Assembly: GCA_902544065.1 (NCBI GenBank)
Contig: CACCAS010000002.1
Location: forward strand, 189,517-253,516
Direction of reading: 5' to 3'
DNA length: 64,000 bases
DNA from: an uncultured Pelagibacteraceae bacterium
Lineage (GTDB): Bacteria; Pseudomonadota; Alphaproteobacteria; Pelagibacterales; AG-422-B15
In this document: positions 26,863-36,460 of the stretch, one piece after another
Numbering within the stretch: the first letter of the stretch is position 1
Layout: each line of letters begins with the position of its first letter
Made by a program: the position numbers and the translations under genes
Notes under the pieces: generated by a model
What the model saw: the letters and a program-made list of their open reading frames with translations, nothing else
What the model was told of the DNA's origin: nothing
The model's database searches: none

Positions 26863-27474
26863 TTAGTTTGAATGAGAAAAAATATCATTTTCCCATCCCC
26901 TTAAATCAAGTTCAACTCTGATTGGAAGAAATTTAATGCATGAGTCAACAAGCTGCTCTCTGTTTTGTCTCTTAAGAATTTTATCTAGTTTAGCCTTTAT
27001 TTCATGCAGGTGCATTACATCAGTCGCAGCATAATTAATTTGTTCTTTAGTTAAGTCAGGGTTGGACCAATCACTTGATTGCTGTTTCTTAGAAACATCT
27101 ATATTTAAAAGTTCCTTACATAAATCCTTGTATCCGTGACTCTGGGAGTAAGTTCGTGCAATTTTTGAGCTTAGTTTCGTGCAATACACATTTTTAACCA
27201 TTACTCCTAGGTCATGTTTTATTGCTGCAAGATCGTGTCGTGCATAATGAAAAATGAAAGTCTTATTACTGCTCAGTAACTTTTTAAGATTGGGTGCATT
27301 AAATATTTTATCAATAAAATGAACTAAATGACAATCACCTTTACCATCGTATAATTGAATTAAGCACAGCGGATCTCTATCAGGCTGTAACCCCATCATT
27401 TCACAATCAGCGGCTATCAGATCTGAAAACTCCACATCATCTTCTAAATCGTTTTTATGTAAAATTATTTGCAT
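26863..27474 (-). CDS. rnd: Ribonuclease D (single-domain)
   Basis: 203 aa 3'-5' exoribonuclease of the DEDDy type, involved in tRNA and other RNA trimming. Acidic residues are in IAADCEMMGL, HYARHDLAAI and the C-terminal YAATDVMHLHEI, the last with the tyrosine. Only the nuclease domain is present; the HRDC domains of the E. coli enzyme (375 aa) are absent, as is usual in this lineage. First gene of the kdsD-lpt string. Confidence 0.92.
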   Translation of the reverse strand: MQIILHKNDLEDDVEFSDLIAADCEMMGLQPDRDPLCLIQLYDGKGDCHLVHFIDKIFNAPNLKKLLSSNKTFIFHYARHDLAAIKHDLGVMVKNVYCTKLSSKIARTYSQSHGYKDLCKELLNIDVSKKQQSSDWSNPDLTKEQINYAATDVMHLHEIKAKLDKILKRQNREQLVDSCIKFLPIRVELDLRGWENDIFSHSN

Positions 27475-27526
27475 TGTATGAAAATTAACTTATTTCAAAG
27501 AAGTACATAAGGTATATTTATCAAAT

Positions 27527-28432
27527 ATGAAGAAAAAAAAAATTACTATACTTGGAGGTTCAGGCTTTTTAGCCAAATACTGTATTGCAGAATTATTAAA
27601 TCATGGACATAAAATAAAGATTATATGCCGAAATACCCATCTCGCCGGCCATATTAGAATGATGGGTCCAATAGACCAATTAGATTTGATAAAGGGAAAT
27701 ATTAGGTTAAAGCACTCTATCGAGCCCTATATAATTGGATCTGATATTGTCATTAATTTTGTCGGTATACTCAATGAATCTACAGGGGATCAGACCTTTA
27801 ATAATTGCCACGCAGTTGGAGCAAAAAATATCGCAGAACTATGCTCTGAACACAACATTGAGCGATTAATTCACTTTTCATCCATAGGTGCCGATGTTGA
27901 TAGTGATGCAAAATACCAAGTCTCTAAAGGCTTAGGTGAAAAGAATATTTTAAATAATTTTTCAAAATCAACAATAATAAGGCCATCAATTGTTTTTGGG
28001 CCTGGTGACGGTTTTTTCACTTTGCAATCAAAACTGGTAAAGCTTCTTCCAATTGTTCCTTTGTTTAGCAACAATAAGTTTCAATGCGTGTATGTAAAGG
28101 ATATTGCCAAGGGGTTAGTGAAACTTTTAGATGATAAAGAAACAGAAGGAAAGATTTATGAATTTGGGGGACCTGATGTCATGACACTTAAAGAAATTTA
28201 TCAATTAATTTTAAACACATTAAAAATTAAAAGAATAATTCTTCCTCTGCCTCTATCTTTTGCAAATGCCTCTGCATTATTAATGAAGTTATCACCGACT
28301 CCTATGATTACCTTTGATCAAGTCAAGATGCTAAAGAAAGACAATATAGTATCTGATACTCCCTACAATCTCACTTCGTTAGGGATAACCGCGAAATCAT
28401 CAAGAGATATCATAGGTAATTATATTTCTTAA
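27527..28432 (+). CDS. Complex I NDUFA9-family NAD(P)-binding epimerase
   Basis: 301 aa short-chain dehydrogenase/epimerase-like protein. The dinucleotide-binding glycine motif is ILGGSGFLAKY at residues 8-18, with ICRN and VINFVGIL next, and the family-specific RPSIVFGPGDGFF region near residue 150. Alphaproteobacterial members resemble the mitochondrial complex I accessory subunit NDUFA9, but their role in bacteria is not established. Commonly found beside uppP, as here (convergent, 3 bp apart). Confidence 0.88.
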   Translation: MKKKKITILGGSGFLAKYCIAELLNHGHKIKIICRNTHLAGHIRMMGPIDQLDLIKGNIRLKHSIEPYIIGSDIVINFVGILNESTGDQTFNNCHAVGAKNIAELCSEHNIERLIHFSSIGADVDSDAKYQVSKGLGEKNILNNFSKSTIIRPSIVFGPGDGFFTLQSKLVKLLPIVPLFSNNKFQCVYVKDIAKGLVKLLDDKETEGKIYEFGGPDVMTLKEIYQLILNTLKIKRIILPLPLSFANASALLMKLSPTPMITFDQVKMLKKDNIVSDTPYNLTSLGITAKSSRDIIGNYIS

Positions 28433-28435
28433 TTT

Positions 28436-29230
28436 CTAAAAATAAATTAAGATAAGTGTTCCCATAACAATTCGGTAGATTACAAATGGTTTCATAGTAT
28501 TTTTTTTCAACCATTTAAGTAAATAGTCGATTGAAATATAAGCCACAAAAAATGAGATTAGAAATCCAAAAAAACTAGAAGAAATATTAGCACTTGTTGG
28601 CGATTCTATTAGTCTAAGAATTGGTATTGCTGAAGAAATTAGAATTACTGGTATTGACAGTAAAATTGAGAGCTTTGCTGCTTCAATTCTATTTAAACCA
28701 ACTATTCTTGAACCTGAATACACAACTCCCGCTCTACTTGCCCCAGGAATAATTGCTAGTATTTGAAAAAGACCAATGATGAATGCTTTTTTTATTGATA
28801 ATCCCTCAATGTTTTTAGTATCGGCTTTAATGAACGTATCGGAATAATATAGAATAAGACCAAAAACTATTGTGGCTAATCCAACAATTTTTATATTTCT
28901 TAGAATGTCGGCATAGCCCGTTAGAAATAGTAAGCCTCCAACAATTACGACTGGCAATGTTCCAAGAATGAGACAGAAAGCTAAATTTTTCTCATCTTTA
29001 TTTAATTTAATGCTGAATGGTAAAAGTAGAAAAATTAATACTTTAATATCTTTTCTAAAATAGACGATAACAGCCAAGAGAGAACCAAGATGCAGGCTTA
29101 CATCCAACATTAGACTGTCGGGAATATTCATTATTTCAGCGGCAATTAACAAATGTCCAGAACTAGAAATAGGTAAAAACTCAGTAATACCTTGTATAAT
29201 TGCTAATAGTAGTATTGGTAATAAGGTCAT
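28436..29230 (-). CDS. uppP: Undecaprenyl-diphosphatase
   Basis: 264 aa integral membrane phosphatase recycling the lipid carrier for peptidoglycan and other polymers; overproduction gives bacitracin resistance. The glutamate-rich motif GITEFLPISSSGHLL is at residues 14-28, and the second motif IPGASRAGVVYSGS near residue 165. About eight hydrophobic segments are visible. Transcribed alone, divergent from the gltD leader. Confidence 0.96.
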   Translation of the reverse strand: MTLLPILLLAIIQGITEFLPISSSGHLLIAAEIMNIPDSLMLDVSLHLGSLLAVIVYFRKDIKVLIFLLLPFSIKLNKDEKNLAFCLILGTLPVVIVGGLLFLTGYADILRNIKIVGLATIVFGLILYYSDTFIKADTKNIEGLSIKKAFIIGLFQILAIIPGASRAGVVYSGSRIVGLNRIEAAKLSILLSIPVILISSAIPILRLIESPTSANISSSFFGFLISFFVAYISIDYLLKWLKKNTMKPFVIYRIVMGTLILIYF

Positions 29231-29284
29231 AAGAATTAAAAAAATACTGTTTTACGCCATTTAGGCAAGAAAAACTTAAACTGT

Positions 29285-29299
29285 GTCATACTTTATGAC
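29285..29299. promoter_or_regulatory. Palindrome 1 upstream of gltD
   Basis: GTCAT-ACTTT-ATGAC, a perfect 5-bp inverted repeat with a 5-bp spacer. The same half-sites and spacer recur 74 bp downstream (centre to centre), about seven helical turns away, which suggests a pair of operators for one dimeric regulator of glutamate synthase. Confidence 0.5.
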
Positions 29300-29353
29300 T
29301 ATTATTATTTGTTTTAAATGCTATAAAAAGTTCAGTTAAATGAGAGGAATCCA

Positions 29354-29395
29354 TATATGTCATCTATTATGACATATAAATTATGTAATGCTTAA
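29354..29395 (+). promoter_or_regulatory. gltD leader: palindrome 2 and 12-codon upstream ORF
   Basis: A perfect 10-bp inverted repeat with a 5-base loop occupies 29354-29378 and contains GTCAT-N5-ATGAC. An upstream ORF begins inside its left arm: ATG at 29357, product MSSIMTYKLCNA, stop TAA at 29393-29395. The only good ribosome site (AGAGGA, 29343-29348) is placed for this ORF, not for gltD, whose ATG (29388) overlaps the ORF's end. As RNA, the hairpin would bury the upstream AUG, so gltD translation may be coupled to it. Confidence 0.45.
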
Positions 29396-30827
29396 ATTTA
29401 CTAATTTAAATCAAGAATATCCTGAAAAAAGGTCCTCCAAAAATAGAAAAAAAGATTTTGGAGAGATTTATGAGAACTTTATAAAAAATACCGCTAAAGA
29501 GCAATCAAGTCGTTGTTCTCAGTGCGGTGTGCCTTATTGCACTGTTCATTGCCCCTTACATAATCATATTCCTGATTGGCTTAAACTTGCAGCAGAGGAC
29601 CGACTTGAAGAGGCTTTCCAAATATCATCGAGCACAAATAATATGCCAGAGATATGTGGAAGAATTTGCCCGCAAGATCGATTATGTGAAGGAAACTGTG
29701 TTATTGAACAATCGGGTCATGGCTCTGTCACTATTGGATCTGTAGAAAAATACTTAACTGACAATGCATTTGAAAAGGGATGGATTAAACCGATCGAAGT
29801 TCCTGAATACTTAGAAAAAGAAAATAGTGTTGGCATTATCGGCGCTGGTCCTGCAGGCCTTGCCGCCGCAGAGGAATTAAGAAAAAGGGGTTATAAAATT
29901 GATGTGTATGATCGCTATGACCGTGCTGGTGGCTTACTGATCTATGGAATTCCGAATTTCAAACTTGAAAAAGATATTGTTCAAAGGAGAATGAAATATC
30001 TCGAGGACTCAGATATTAAAATTCATCTAAATACTGAAATTGGAAAAGATATTCATTTTGCCGATCTTCAAAAAAAACATGATGCTGTTTTAATCGCAAC
30101 GGGAGTTTATAAAGCGCGAGAAATTTCTCTAGAGGGTGATTCATCTAAAGTGGTTCCTGCTCTGGATTTTCTAATCGCATCGAACCGAAAAGGCTTGGGA
30201 GATAATGTAGAGAATTTTGACAATGGATCGCTGAACGCTAAAGGTAAGAATGTAGTTGTAATCGGTGGAGGAGATACAGCTATGGACTGCGTAAGAACAG
30301 CGATTAGACAGGAGGCAAAATCTGTTAAGTGTCTCTATAGAAGAGATAAAGAGAATATGCCTGGGTCAGCAAGAGAAGTTAACAATGCTGAGGAAGAGGG
30401 TGTGGAATTTTTATGGCAATCTCTACCGAAAAAAATTAAAAGTAATAATAAAGGTAACCTCTTAAATTGCATAAAAATGAAGTTAAGTGAACCAGACTCC
30501 GATGGCAGAAGAATACCTCAAGAAATTACTGGTTCCGATTTTGATTTAGAGTCTGATTTAGTAATTGCTGCTCTGGGCTTTTCCCCAGAAAATTTGCCAA
30601 AAATATTTGAAGTTGAAGAACTTCCAGTCACCAAGTGGGGTACAGTTCGTGTAGGATTTAATACTATGATGACAAGTCTTGAGGGCGTCTTTGCTGCAGG
30701 AGATATCGTCAGAGGAGCTTCTTTGGTAGTTTGGGGGATCAGAGATGGACGAGATGTAGCAAATTCTATTCATGAATATATTGAAGAAAAAAATAATGCG
30801 AAAAATATTAACACTAAAGCATCATGA
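29388..30827 (+). CDS. gltD: Glutamate synthase (NADPH) small subunit
   Basis: 479 aa electron-entry subunit of GOGAT, taking electrons from NADPH to the large subunit. N-terminal cysteine clusters for 4Fe-4S centres (RCSQCGVPYCTVHCPLHNHIP, residues about 42-62, and CGRICPQDRLCEGNCV) precede two dinucleotide folds, GIIGAGPAGLAAAEELRKRG and VVVIGGGDTAMD (parts shown). The start has no ribosome site of its own and overlaps a short upstream ORF. It overlaps gltB by 4 bp. Order gltD-gltB is the reverse of that in E. coli. Confidence 0.96.
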   Translation: MLKFTNLNQEYPEKRSSKNRKKDFGEIYENFIKNTAKEQSSRCSQCGVPYCTVHCPLHNHIPDWLKLAAEDRLEEAFQISSSTNNMPEICGRICPQDRLCEGNCVIEQSGHGSVTIGSVEKYLTDNAFEKGWIKPIEVPEYLEKENSVGIIGAGPAGLAAAEELRKRGYKIDVYDRYDRAGGLLIYGIPNFKLEKDIVQRRMKYLEDSDIKIHLNTEIGKDIHFADLQKKHDAVLIATGVYKAREISLEGDSSKVVPALDFLIASNRKGLGDNVENFDNGSLNAKGKNVVVIGGGDTAMDCVRTAIRQEAKSVKCLYRRDKENMPGSAREVNNAEEEGVEFLWQSLPKKIKSNNKGNLLNCIKMKLSEPDSDGRRIPQEITGSDFDLESDLVIAALGFSPENLPKIFEVEELPVTKWGTVRVGFNTMMTSLEGVFAAGDIVRGASLVVWGIRDGRDVANSIHEYIEEKNNAKNINTKAS

Positions 30828-33800
30828 CAAATGAATTAAAAAGATATTTAAAAAATAAAAAAAATCTTGAAGATGCCTTTCTTTATAATCCGGGACATGA
30901 ACATGACTCTTGTGGTGTAGGTTTTGTAGCCTCTACGGATGGAAAACAAAGACGTGAGGTTGTCCAAGGGGGGATTGATGCCCTTAAGGCTGTGTGGCAT
31001 CGGGGTGCAGTTGATGCTGATGGAAAGACTGGTGACGGAGCAGGTATACTTACCCAGATACCGTATAATTTTTTTGACGATGAGATCGCAAAGACTGGTC
31101 ATGAAAAAAGGAATGATCCTCTTGGGATTGGTATGATGTTTCTTCCAAGAAATGATTATGCGGCTCTCGAAAAATGTAGAACTATTATTGAGTCAGAATT
31201 ATTAGATCATGGTTACTACATCTATGGCTGGAGGCAGGTTCCTATAAATAATAGTGTAATTGGGGAAAAAGCAAACTCTACTCGCCCTGAGATTGAACAG
31301 GTCATGTTCGTAAATAATATAGAAAGAGATAAAGACTTTGATTTTGCAAAAGAGTTATATCTTGTGAGAAGAAGACTTGAAAAAAGAATAGCTAAACAGC
31401 AGATTAGTGGTTTCTATGTCTGCTCATTGAGTTTCGAGTCAATTATTTACAAAGGACTTTTCTTAGCCGAACAACTATCAATTTTTTATCCTGACTTAGC
31501 GAATGAAGAATTTATTTCATCCTTTGCTGTATTTCATCAGAGGTACTCGACAAATACTTTTCCATCTTGGGGCTTAGCGCAACCTTTTAGAATGTTAGCT
31601 CATAACGGTGAAATTAATACAATATCAGGAAATACTAACTGGATGAGGAATCACCAAACACGAATTACCACTGAAATTTTTGGAGATGACAGTGAGCAAG
31701 TTAAGCCAATTATTGAAAAAAACGTTTCAGACTCCTCAGCACTAGACGCAGCTTTTGAGTTGTATGTAAGAGCAGGAAGATCAGTCCCTCTTGTAAAAAC
31801 CCTTTTAATACCTGAAGCCTGGTCAAAAAGAAGCGAACTTATGCCGATTGAGCATAGAAATATGTATGAATTTTCAAACGCTATTGTTGAACCTTGGGAT
31901 GGTCCTGCAGCAATAGCAGCAGTTGATGGAGAGTGGATCGTTGGAGGTATGGACAGAAATGGATTACGGCCTATGAGATTCTCAATTTCAAGAGATAATC
32001 TTATCTATGTAGGTTCTGAAACAGGAATGGTGACAGTAGATGAATCTAAAATCATTGAAAAAGGTAAATTAGGACCAGGTGAAATTATTGGCATTAATCT
32101 TAAAGAAGGTAAAATATTTAGAGATCATGAAATGAAGGATCGTTTGGCATCTGAAGCACCATATGAAGAGTATGTCAAAAAAATAATACGATTAGATAAG
32201 CGAGTTAAAATTTCAAAGGAAATAACCGTTACTAATAAAGCTAAATTAAGAAAGAAAATGATTGCTGCAGGGTATACGATGGAAGAACTCGAACTCATCC
32301 TTCACCCAATGGTTTCGGATGCGAAAGAGTCTACTGGCAGCATGGGCGATGATACACCGATAGCGGTATTGTCGGATAAGTACAGACCGTTGTCACACTT
32401 TTTTAGACAAAAATTTAGCCAGGTAACAAATCCTCCCATTGATAGCCTGAGAGAGCAAAGTAGAATGAGTTTGAAAACGAGATTTGGAAATCTCCAAGAC
32501 ATTTTGAGTCCAAATCCATATGAAGAGAATGTTTTTGTAATAGATAGTCCTTTTATTACTAATGGCTTCTTTAAAAAAATTTCATCACGCGGTCAACAGA
32601 CAACAACAAATATTGATTGCACTGTAGAAAAAAAGTCATTTGATTTAAAGAGAGAAATTAAGCGTATTCAATTAGAGGCTGAAACTGCAGTACTAAGTGG
32701 AAAGTCTCACATAGTCTTATCAGATATTAATGCTGATGAAGAAAAAATTGCTTTACCATTAATTCTCATTACTGCTGCAGTTCATACAGATCTTACTCGG
32801 AAAGGAATAAGATCATTTGTCTCGTTACATGTCAGATCTTCAGAATGTATTGATACTCATTACTTCGCTGTATTAATTGGCGTTGGTGCAACAACTGTAA
32901 ATCCTTATTTGGCGCAAGATTGTATTTATGAGAGGCATCAAAAGGGTTTATTTGGTGACATGTCCTACGAAGAATGTGTTGATCGATATAAAAAAGCTAT
33001 CGATCAAGGACTCTTAAAAGTAATGTCTAAGTTGGGTATATCCGTCATTAGTGCGTATCGAGGGGGTTTTAATTTTGAAGCAGTAGGTCTTAGTCGTTCT
33101 ACAGTAAATGAATATTTCCTTGGTGTGCAAAGCCGAATGTCAGGAATAGGTCTTACTGGAATTGAAAAAAAACTTACTGAATTACATGATTACGCTTATT
33201 CAGACACTGTTCAAACACTTCCTATAGGGGGAATATACCGATATCGAAGTGGAGGAGAAACACATGCTTATGAAGGCAAATTAATACACCTTCTTCAAAC
33301 GGCAGTAGCTGAGGATTCTTATGATATGTATAAAAAGTATTCTAGCTCAATGGGGAATTTTGCGCCAATCAACATAAGAGACCTTCTTGAATTTAAGGAA
33401 GCAGAGAATGATTTAGATCTTTCTGAAGTTGAATCTATTACATCAATTAGAAAAAGGTTTGGAACAGGAAGTATGTCACATGGCGCTTTATCAAAAGAAG
33501 CCCATGAAACTCTTGCAATTGCAATGAACAGAATTGGAGGAGCGTCTTGCTCGGGTGAAGGTGGTGAGTCGATTGAACGATCATTCCCACTTGAGAACGG
33601 AGATAGTGCAAATTCAAAAGTTAAACAAGTAGCCTCTGCAAGATTTGGGGTTACTACTGAATATCTTAACAATTGTGAAGAAATTGAAATTAAAATTGCA
33701 CAAGGGGCAAAGCCTGGAGAAGGAGGCCAATTACCAGGTTTTAAAGTCACAGCGGAAATTGCTAAATTAAGACATTCAACTCAAGGAGTAACATTAATTA

Positions 33801-35344
33801 GTCCTCCTCCACACCACGATATCTACTCAATCGAAGATCTTGCACAGCTTATCTATGACTTGAAACAAGTAAACTCAAATGCAAGGGTATGTGTAAAATT
33901 AGTTGCTTCTTCTGGAATAGGAACAATTGCTGCGGGGGTTGCTAAGGCAAAAGCTGATGTAATTCTAATTTCTGGTCACAATGGGGGCACTGGAGCGAGC
34001 CCACAAACAAGTATTAAATATGCAGGCATCCCTTGGGAAATGGGCCTGACCGAAGTAAATCAAGTACTAACATTAAATGGTTTGCGTCAGAATGTAGTAC
34101 TCCGAACGGATGGTGGAATTAAGACTGGTCGAGATGTAGTAATCGCTGCGATGATGGGAGCAGAAGAGTTTGGAGTTGGCACAACATCTTTAGTGGCTAT
34201 GGGATGCATTATGGTCAGGCAATGCCATTCAAACACATGTCCAGTAGGTGTTTGTACACAAGATGATGATTTGAGAGCAAGGTTTTCAGGCAGCCCAGAA
34301 AAAGTAGTTAATCTTTTTAGTTTTATAGCAGAAGAGGTTAGAGAAATTTTAGCGGACTTGGGTGTGAAAAGCTTAAATGATGTAATTGGAAGAACAGATT
34401 TATTGTATCAAATATCAAGGGGATCAACTCATTTAGATGATTTAGATTTGAATTCACTTTTAATTCAAGCTGAGAAGGATCCAGATGTTGAGTACTTCAA
34501 TCACTCTATAATTAATGACGTAGGCTCTACGCTTGATGAAAAAATTATCCAAGATGCCTCGAAATTTTTACAGACCGGACAGAAAACTGAATTAAATTAT
34601 CCAATCAAAAATACTGATAGAGCGGTAGGTACTAGACTATCATCAACTATTTATAGAACATTCAAAAACACTGAAGTTAATAAGGAGCACTTAACTATCA
34701 ATCTCACAGGATCAGCTGGACAATCACTTGGCGCTTTTGGAATAAAAGGATTAAAGATAGACCTTTTTGGGGATTCAAATGACTATGTTGGAAAAGGGTT
34801 ATCAGGTGCTACAATTTCAATAAGGCCTCATAAAAATAGTTCATTAATTAGTAATGAAAATACAATCATTGGAAACACTGTGCTTTACGGTGCAACTTCA
34901 GGTGAATTGTATGCTGCTGGTGAAGCGGGTGAGAGGTTTGCTGTTAGAAACTCTGGCGCAACAACTGTAGTTGAAGGATGTGGTTCAAATGGATGCGAAT
35001 ACATGACTGGTGGTACTGTTGTGATATTAGGCAAAACAGGAGACAATTTTGGAGCTGGAATGACTGGTGGCATGGCGTTTATATATGATGAAGATCAAAA
35101 TTTTAACTTAAGAGTAAATCCAGAGACCTTAATCTTTGATACAATTTCATCGGATTATTGGACAAATGAGCTTTACCAAATTATTCTTAGTCACCATCAA
35201 AATACATTAAGCTTGCATGCCAAAAATATATTAGATAACTGGGAAACGGAAAAATTAAAATTTATTCATGTATGTCCGAAAGAGATAGCCAATATATTAG
35301 TTCAACCCCTGGGATTCGAAAAAAAATTAAAGCAGGCCAATTAA
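30824..35344 (+). CDS. gltB: Glutamate synthase large subunit
   Basis: 1506 aa ferredoxin/NADPH-type GOGAT alpha subunit, converting glutamine plus 2-oxoglutarate to two glutamates. The N-terminal amidotransferase nucleophile is Cys30 (HDSCGVGF), implying removal of a 29-residue propeptide. Then come the central domain, the FMN-binding synthase barrel (ISGHNGGTGASPQTSIKYAG, EFGVGTTSLVAMGC, CHSNTCPVGVCTQDD cluster) and the C-terminal GXGXG beta-helix (AGQSLGAFG, EYMTGGTVVILG). Complete, with gltD it is the main ammonia-assimilation route here together with GlnA, which is not in the window. Confidence 0.98.
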   Translation: MTNELKRYLKNKKNLEDAFLYNPGHEHDSCGVGFVASTDGKQRREVVQGGIDALKAVWHRGAVDADGKTGDGAGILTQIPYNFFDDEIAKTGHEKRNDPLGIGMMFLPRNDYAALEKCRTIIESELLDHGYYIYGWRQVPINNSVIGEKANSTRPEIEQVMFVNNIERDKDFDFAKELYLVRRRLEKRIAKQQISGFYVCSLSFESIIYKGLFLAEQLSIFYPDLANEEFISSFAVFHQRYSTNTFPSWGLAQPFRMLAHNGEINTISGNTNWMRNHQTRITTEIFGDDSEQVKPIIEKNVSDSSALDAAFELYVRAGRSVPLVKTLLIPEAWSKRSELMPIEHRNMYEFSNAIVEPWDGPAAIAAVDGEWIVGGMDRNGLRPMRFSISRDNLIYVGSETGMVTVDESKIIEKGKLGPGEIIGINLKEGKIFRDHEMKDRLASEAPYEEYVKKIIRLDKRVKISKEITVTNKAKLRKKMIAAGYTMEELELILHPMVSDAKESTGSMGDDTPIAVLSDKYRPLSHFFRQKFSQVTNPPIDSLREQSRMSLKTRFGNLQDILSPNPYEENVFVIDSPFITNGFFKKISSRGQQTTTNIDCTVEKKSFDLKREIKRIQLEAETAVLSGKSHIVLSDINADEEKIALPLILITAAVHTDLTRKGIRSFVSLHVRSSECIDTHYFAVLIGVGATTVNPYLAQDCIYERHQKGLFGDMSYEECVDRYKKAIDQGLLKVMSKLGISVISAYRGGFNFEAVGLSRSTVNEYFLGVQSRMSGIGLTGIEKKLTELHDYAYSDTVQTLPIGGIYRYRSGGETHAYEGKLIHLLQTAVAEDSYDMYKKYSSSMGNFAPINIRDLLEFKEAENDLDLSEVESITSIRKRFGTGSMSHGALSKEAHETLAIAMNRIGGASCSGEGGESIERSFPLENGDSANSKVKQVASARFGVTTEYLNNCEEIEIKIAQGAKPGEGGQLPGFKVTAEIAKLRHSTQGVTLISPPPHHDIYSIEDLAQLIYDLKQVNSNARVCVKLVASSGIGTIAAGVAKAKADVILISGHNGGTGASPQTSIKYAGIPWEMGLTEVNQVLTLNGLRQNVVLRTDGGIKTGRDVVIAAMMGAEEFGVGTTSLVAMGCIMVRQCHSNTCPVGVCTQDDDLRARFSGSPEKVVNLFSFIAEEVREILADLGVKSLNDVIGRTDLLYQISRGSTHLDDLDLNSLLIQAEKDPDVEYFNHSIINDVGSTLDEKIIQDASKFLQTGQKTELNYPIKNTDRAVGTRLSSTIYRTFKNTEVNKEHLTINLTGSAGQSLGAFGIKGLKIDLFGDSNDYVGKGLSGATISIRPHKNSSLISNENTIIGNTVLYGATSGELYAAGEAGERFAVRNSGATTVVEGCGSNGCEYMTGGTVVILGKTGDNFGAGMTGGMAFIYDEDQNFNLRVNPETLIFDTISSDYWTNELYQIILSHHQNTLSLHAKNILDNWETEKLKFIHVCPKEIANILVQPLGFEKKLKQAN

Positions 35345-36456
35345 TAACAGAGAATAATTATCAAAAGCTTGATCAATTAATCAAAGAAAATGGTTTTGAT
35401 ATATTTGGAGTTGTATCAGCAAGATCAAAATTAGATTTTAAGAATCAGCTTGATGAATTTCTAGCTAACAACCACCATGGTGATATGAAGTGGATGTATG
35501 AAAGATCACATCTGAGATCTAATCCAAAATCACTTTGGGATAAAACAAAATCAATAATAGTACTTGGGGTTAATTATAATTTTGATTGTAATTCGCTTGA
35601 GCTTTTATCAAATAAAGAAAAAGGAATTGTATCGGTATACTCAAGAAACAATGATTACCATAAAGTTATCAAAAAAAAATTGAAACATTTATCACTGCAA
35701 ATTTCAGATTTGTATGATTGTGATTTTAAATATTTCATTGATACAGCACCGGTAATGGAAAAACCTATCGGTATGTTAGGAGGAATTGGCTGGCAAGGAA
35801 AGCATACAAATCTAGTTTCAAAAGACTTTGGATCATGGCTATTCCTTTCAACAATATTTGTTGATAAAGAAATTGTATTTTCAGAACCTGAAGTAAACCA
35901 TTGTGGTTCTTGTTCGGATTGTATAGATATATGTCCTACTGGCGCAATAATTGAACCTTATAAGTTAGATGCAAGAAAATGTATTTCATACCTAACTATA
36001 GAACATAAAGGTAAAATTGATAAAAACTTAAGACCTCTGTTAGGGAATAGAATTTATGGATGTGATGACTGTTTAGCTGTATGTCCATGGAATAAATTCG
36101 CAAAATTATCAAACGAAACTAATTTTCATCCGAAAGCAGAACTAATAGAACCTGACCTTAAATCTTTTATTAATCTTAATGATGAACGATTTAGGAAGAA
36201 ATTTAGTGGATCGAGTATAAAAAGAATTGGAAGAGATCGCTTTATTAGAAATGTATTAATTGCAGTGGGTAATAGTAAAAATAAGATATTTATTGAGGAC
36301 GTAAAAGATCTTCTTCATGATGAATCAAGTTTAGTTAGGTCAATGGCTGTATGGGCCCTAAAACAAATAGTTGATACTCATGATTTTGAAAAATTCAAAA
36401 AAGATTACGTATCTGTTGAAGTTGATGAAGATGTAAAAGCAGAATGGTTAGACTAG
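35272..36456 (+). CDS. queG: Epoxyqueuosine reductase
   Basis: Final step of queuosine synthesis in tRNA, reducing epoxyqueuosine with cobalamin and two 4Fe-4S clusters. 394 aa. Cluster ligands are in HCGSCSDCIDICPTGAI and YGCDDCLAVCPWN; the cobalamin-binding half contains DTAPVMEKPIGMLGGIGWQGKHTN (in part). A C-terminal HEAT-like repeat follows (HDESSLVRSMAVWALKQI). The only canonical in-frame start is ATG 35272, inside gltB, giving a 73-bp overlap and a ~30-residue N-terminal extension relative to the family; a non-AUG start near 35341 is possible. Confidence 0.94.
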   Translation: MSERDSQYISSTPGIRKKIKAGQLITENNYQKLDQLIKENGFDIFGVVSARSKLDFKNQLDEFLANNHHGDMKWMYERSHLRSNPKSLWDKTKSIIVLGVNYNFDCNSLELLSNKEKGIVSVYSRNNDYHKVIKKKLKHLSLQISDLYDCDFKYFIDTAPVMEKPIGMLGGIGWQGKHTNLVSKDFGSWLFLSTIFVDKEIVFSEPEVNHCGSCSDCIDICPTGAIIEPYKLDARKCISYLTIEHKGKIDKNLRPLLGNRIYGCDDCLAVCPWNKFAKLSNETNFHPKAELIEPDLKSFINLNDERFRKKFSGSSIKRIGRDRFIRNVLIAVGNSKNKIFIEDVKDLLHDESSLVRSMAVWALKQIVDTHDFEKFKKDYVSVEVDEDVKAEWLD

Positions 36457-36460
36457 TGTT

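Noticed and set aside
33319-33750. A 143-aa frame antisense to gltB
   Set aside because: It mirrors conserved codons of the synthase domain and has no ribosome site or family resemblance.
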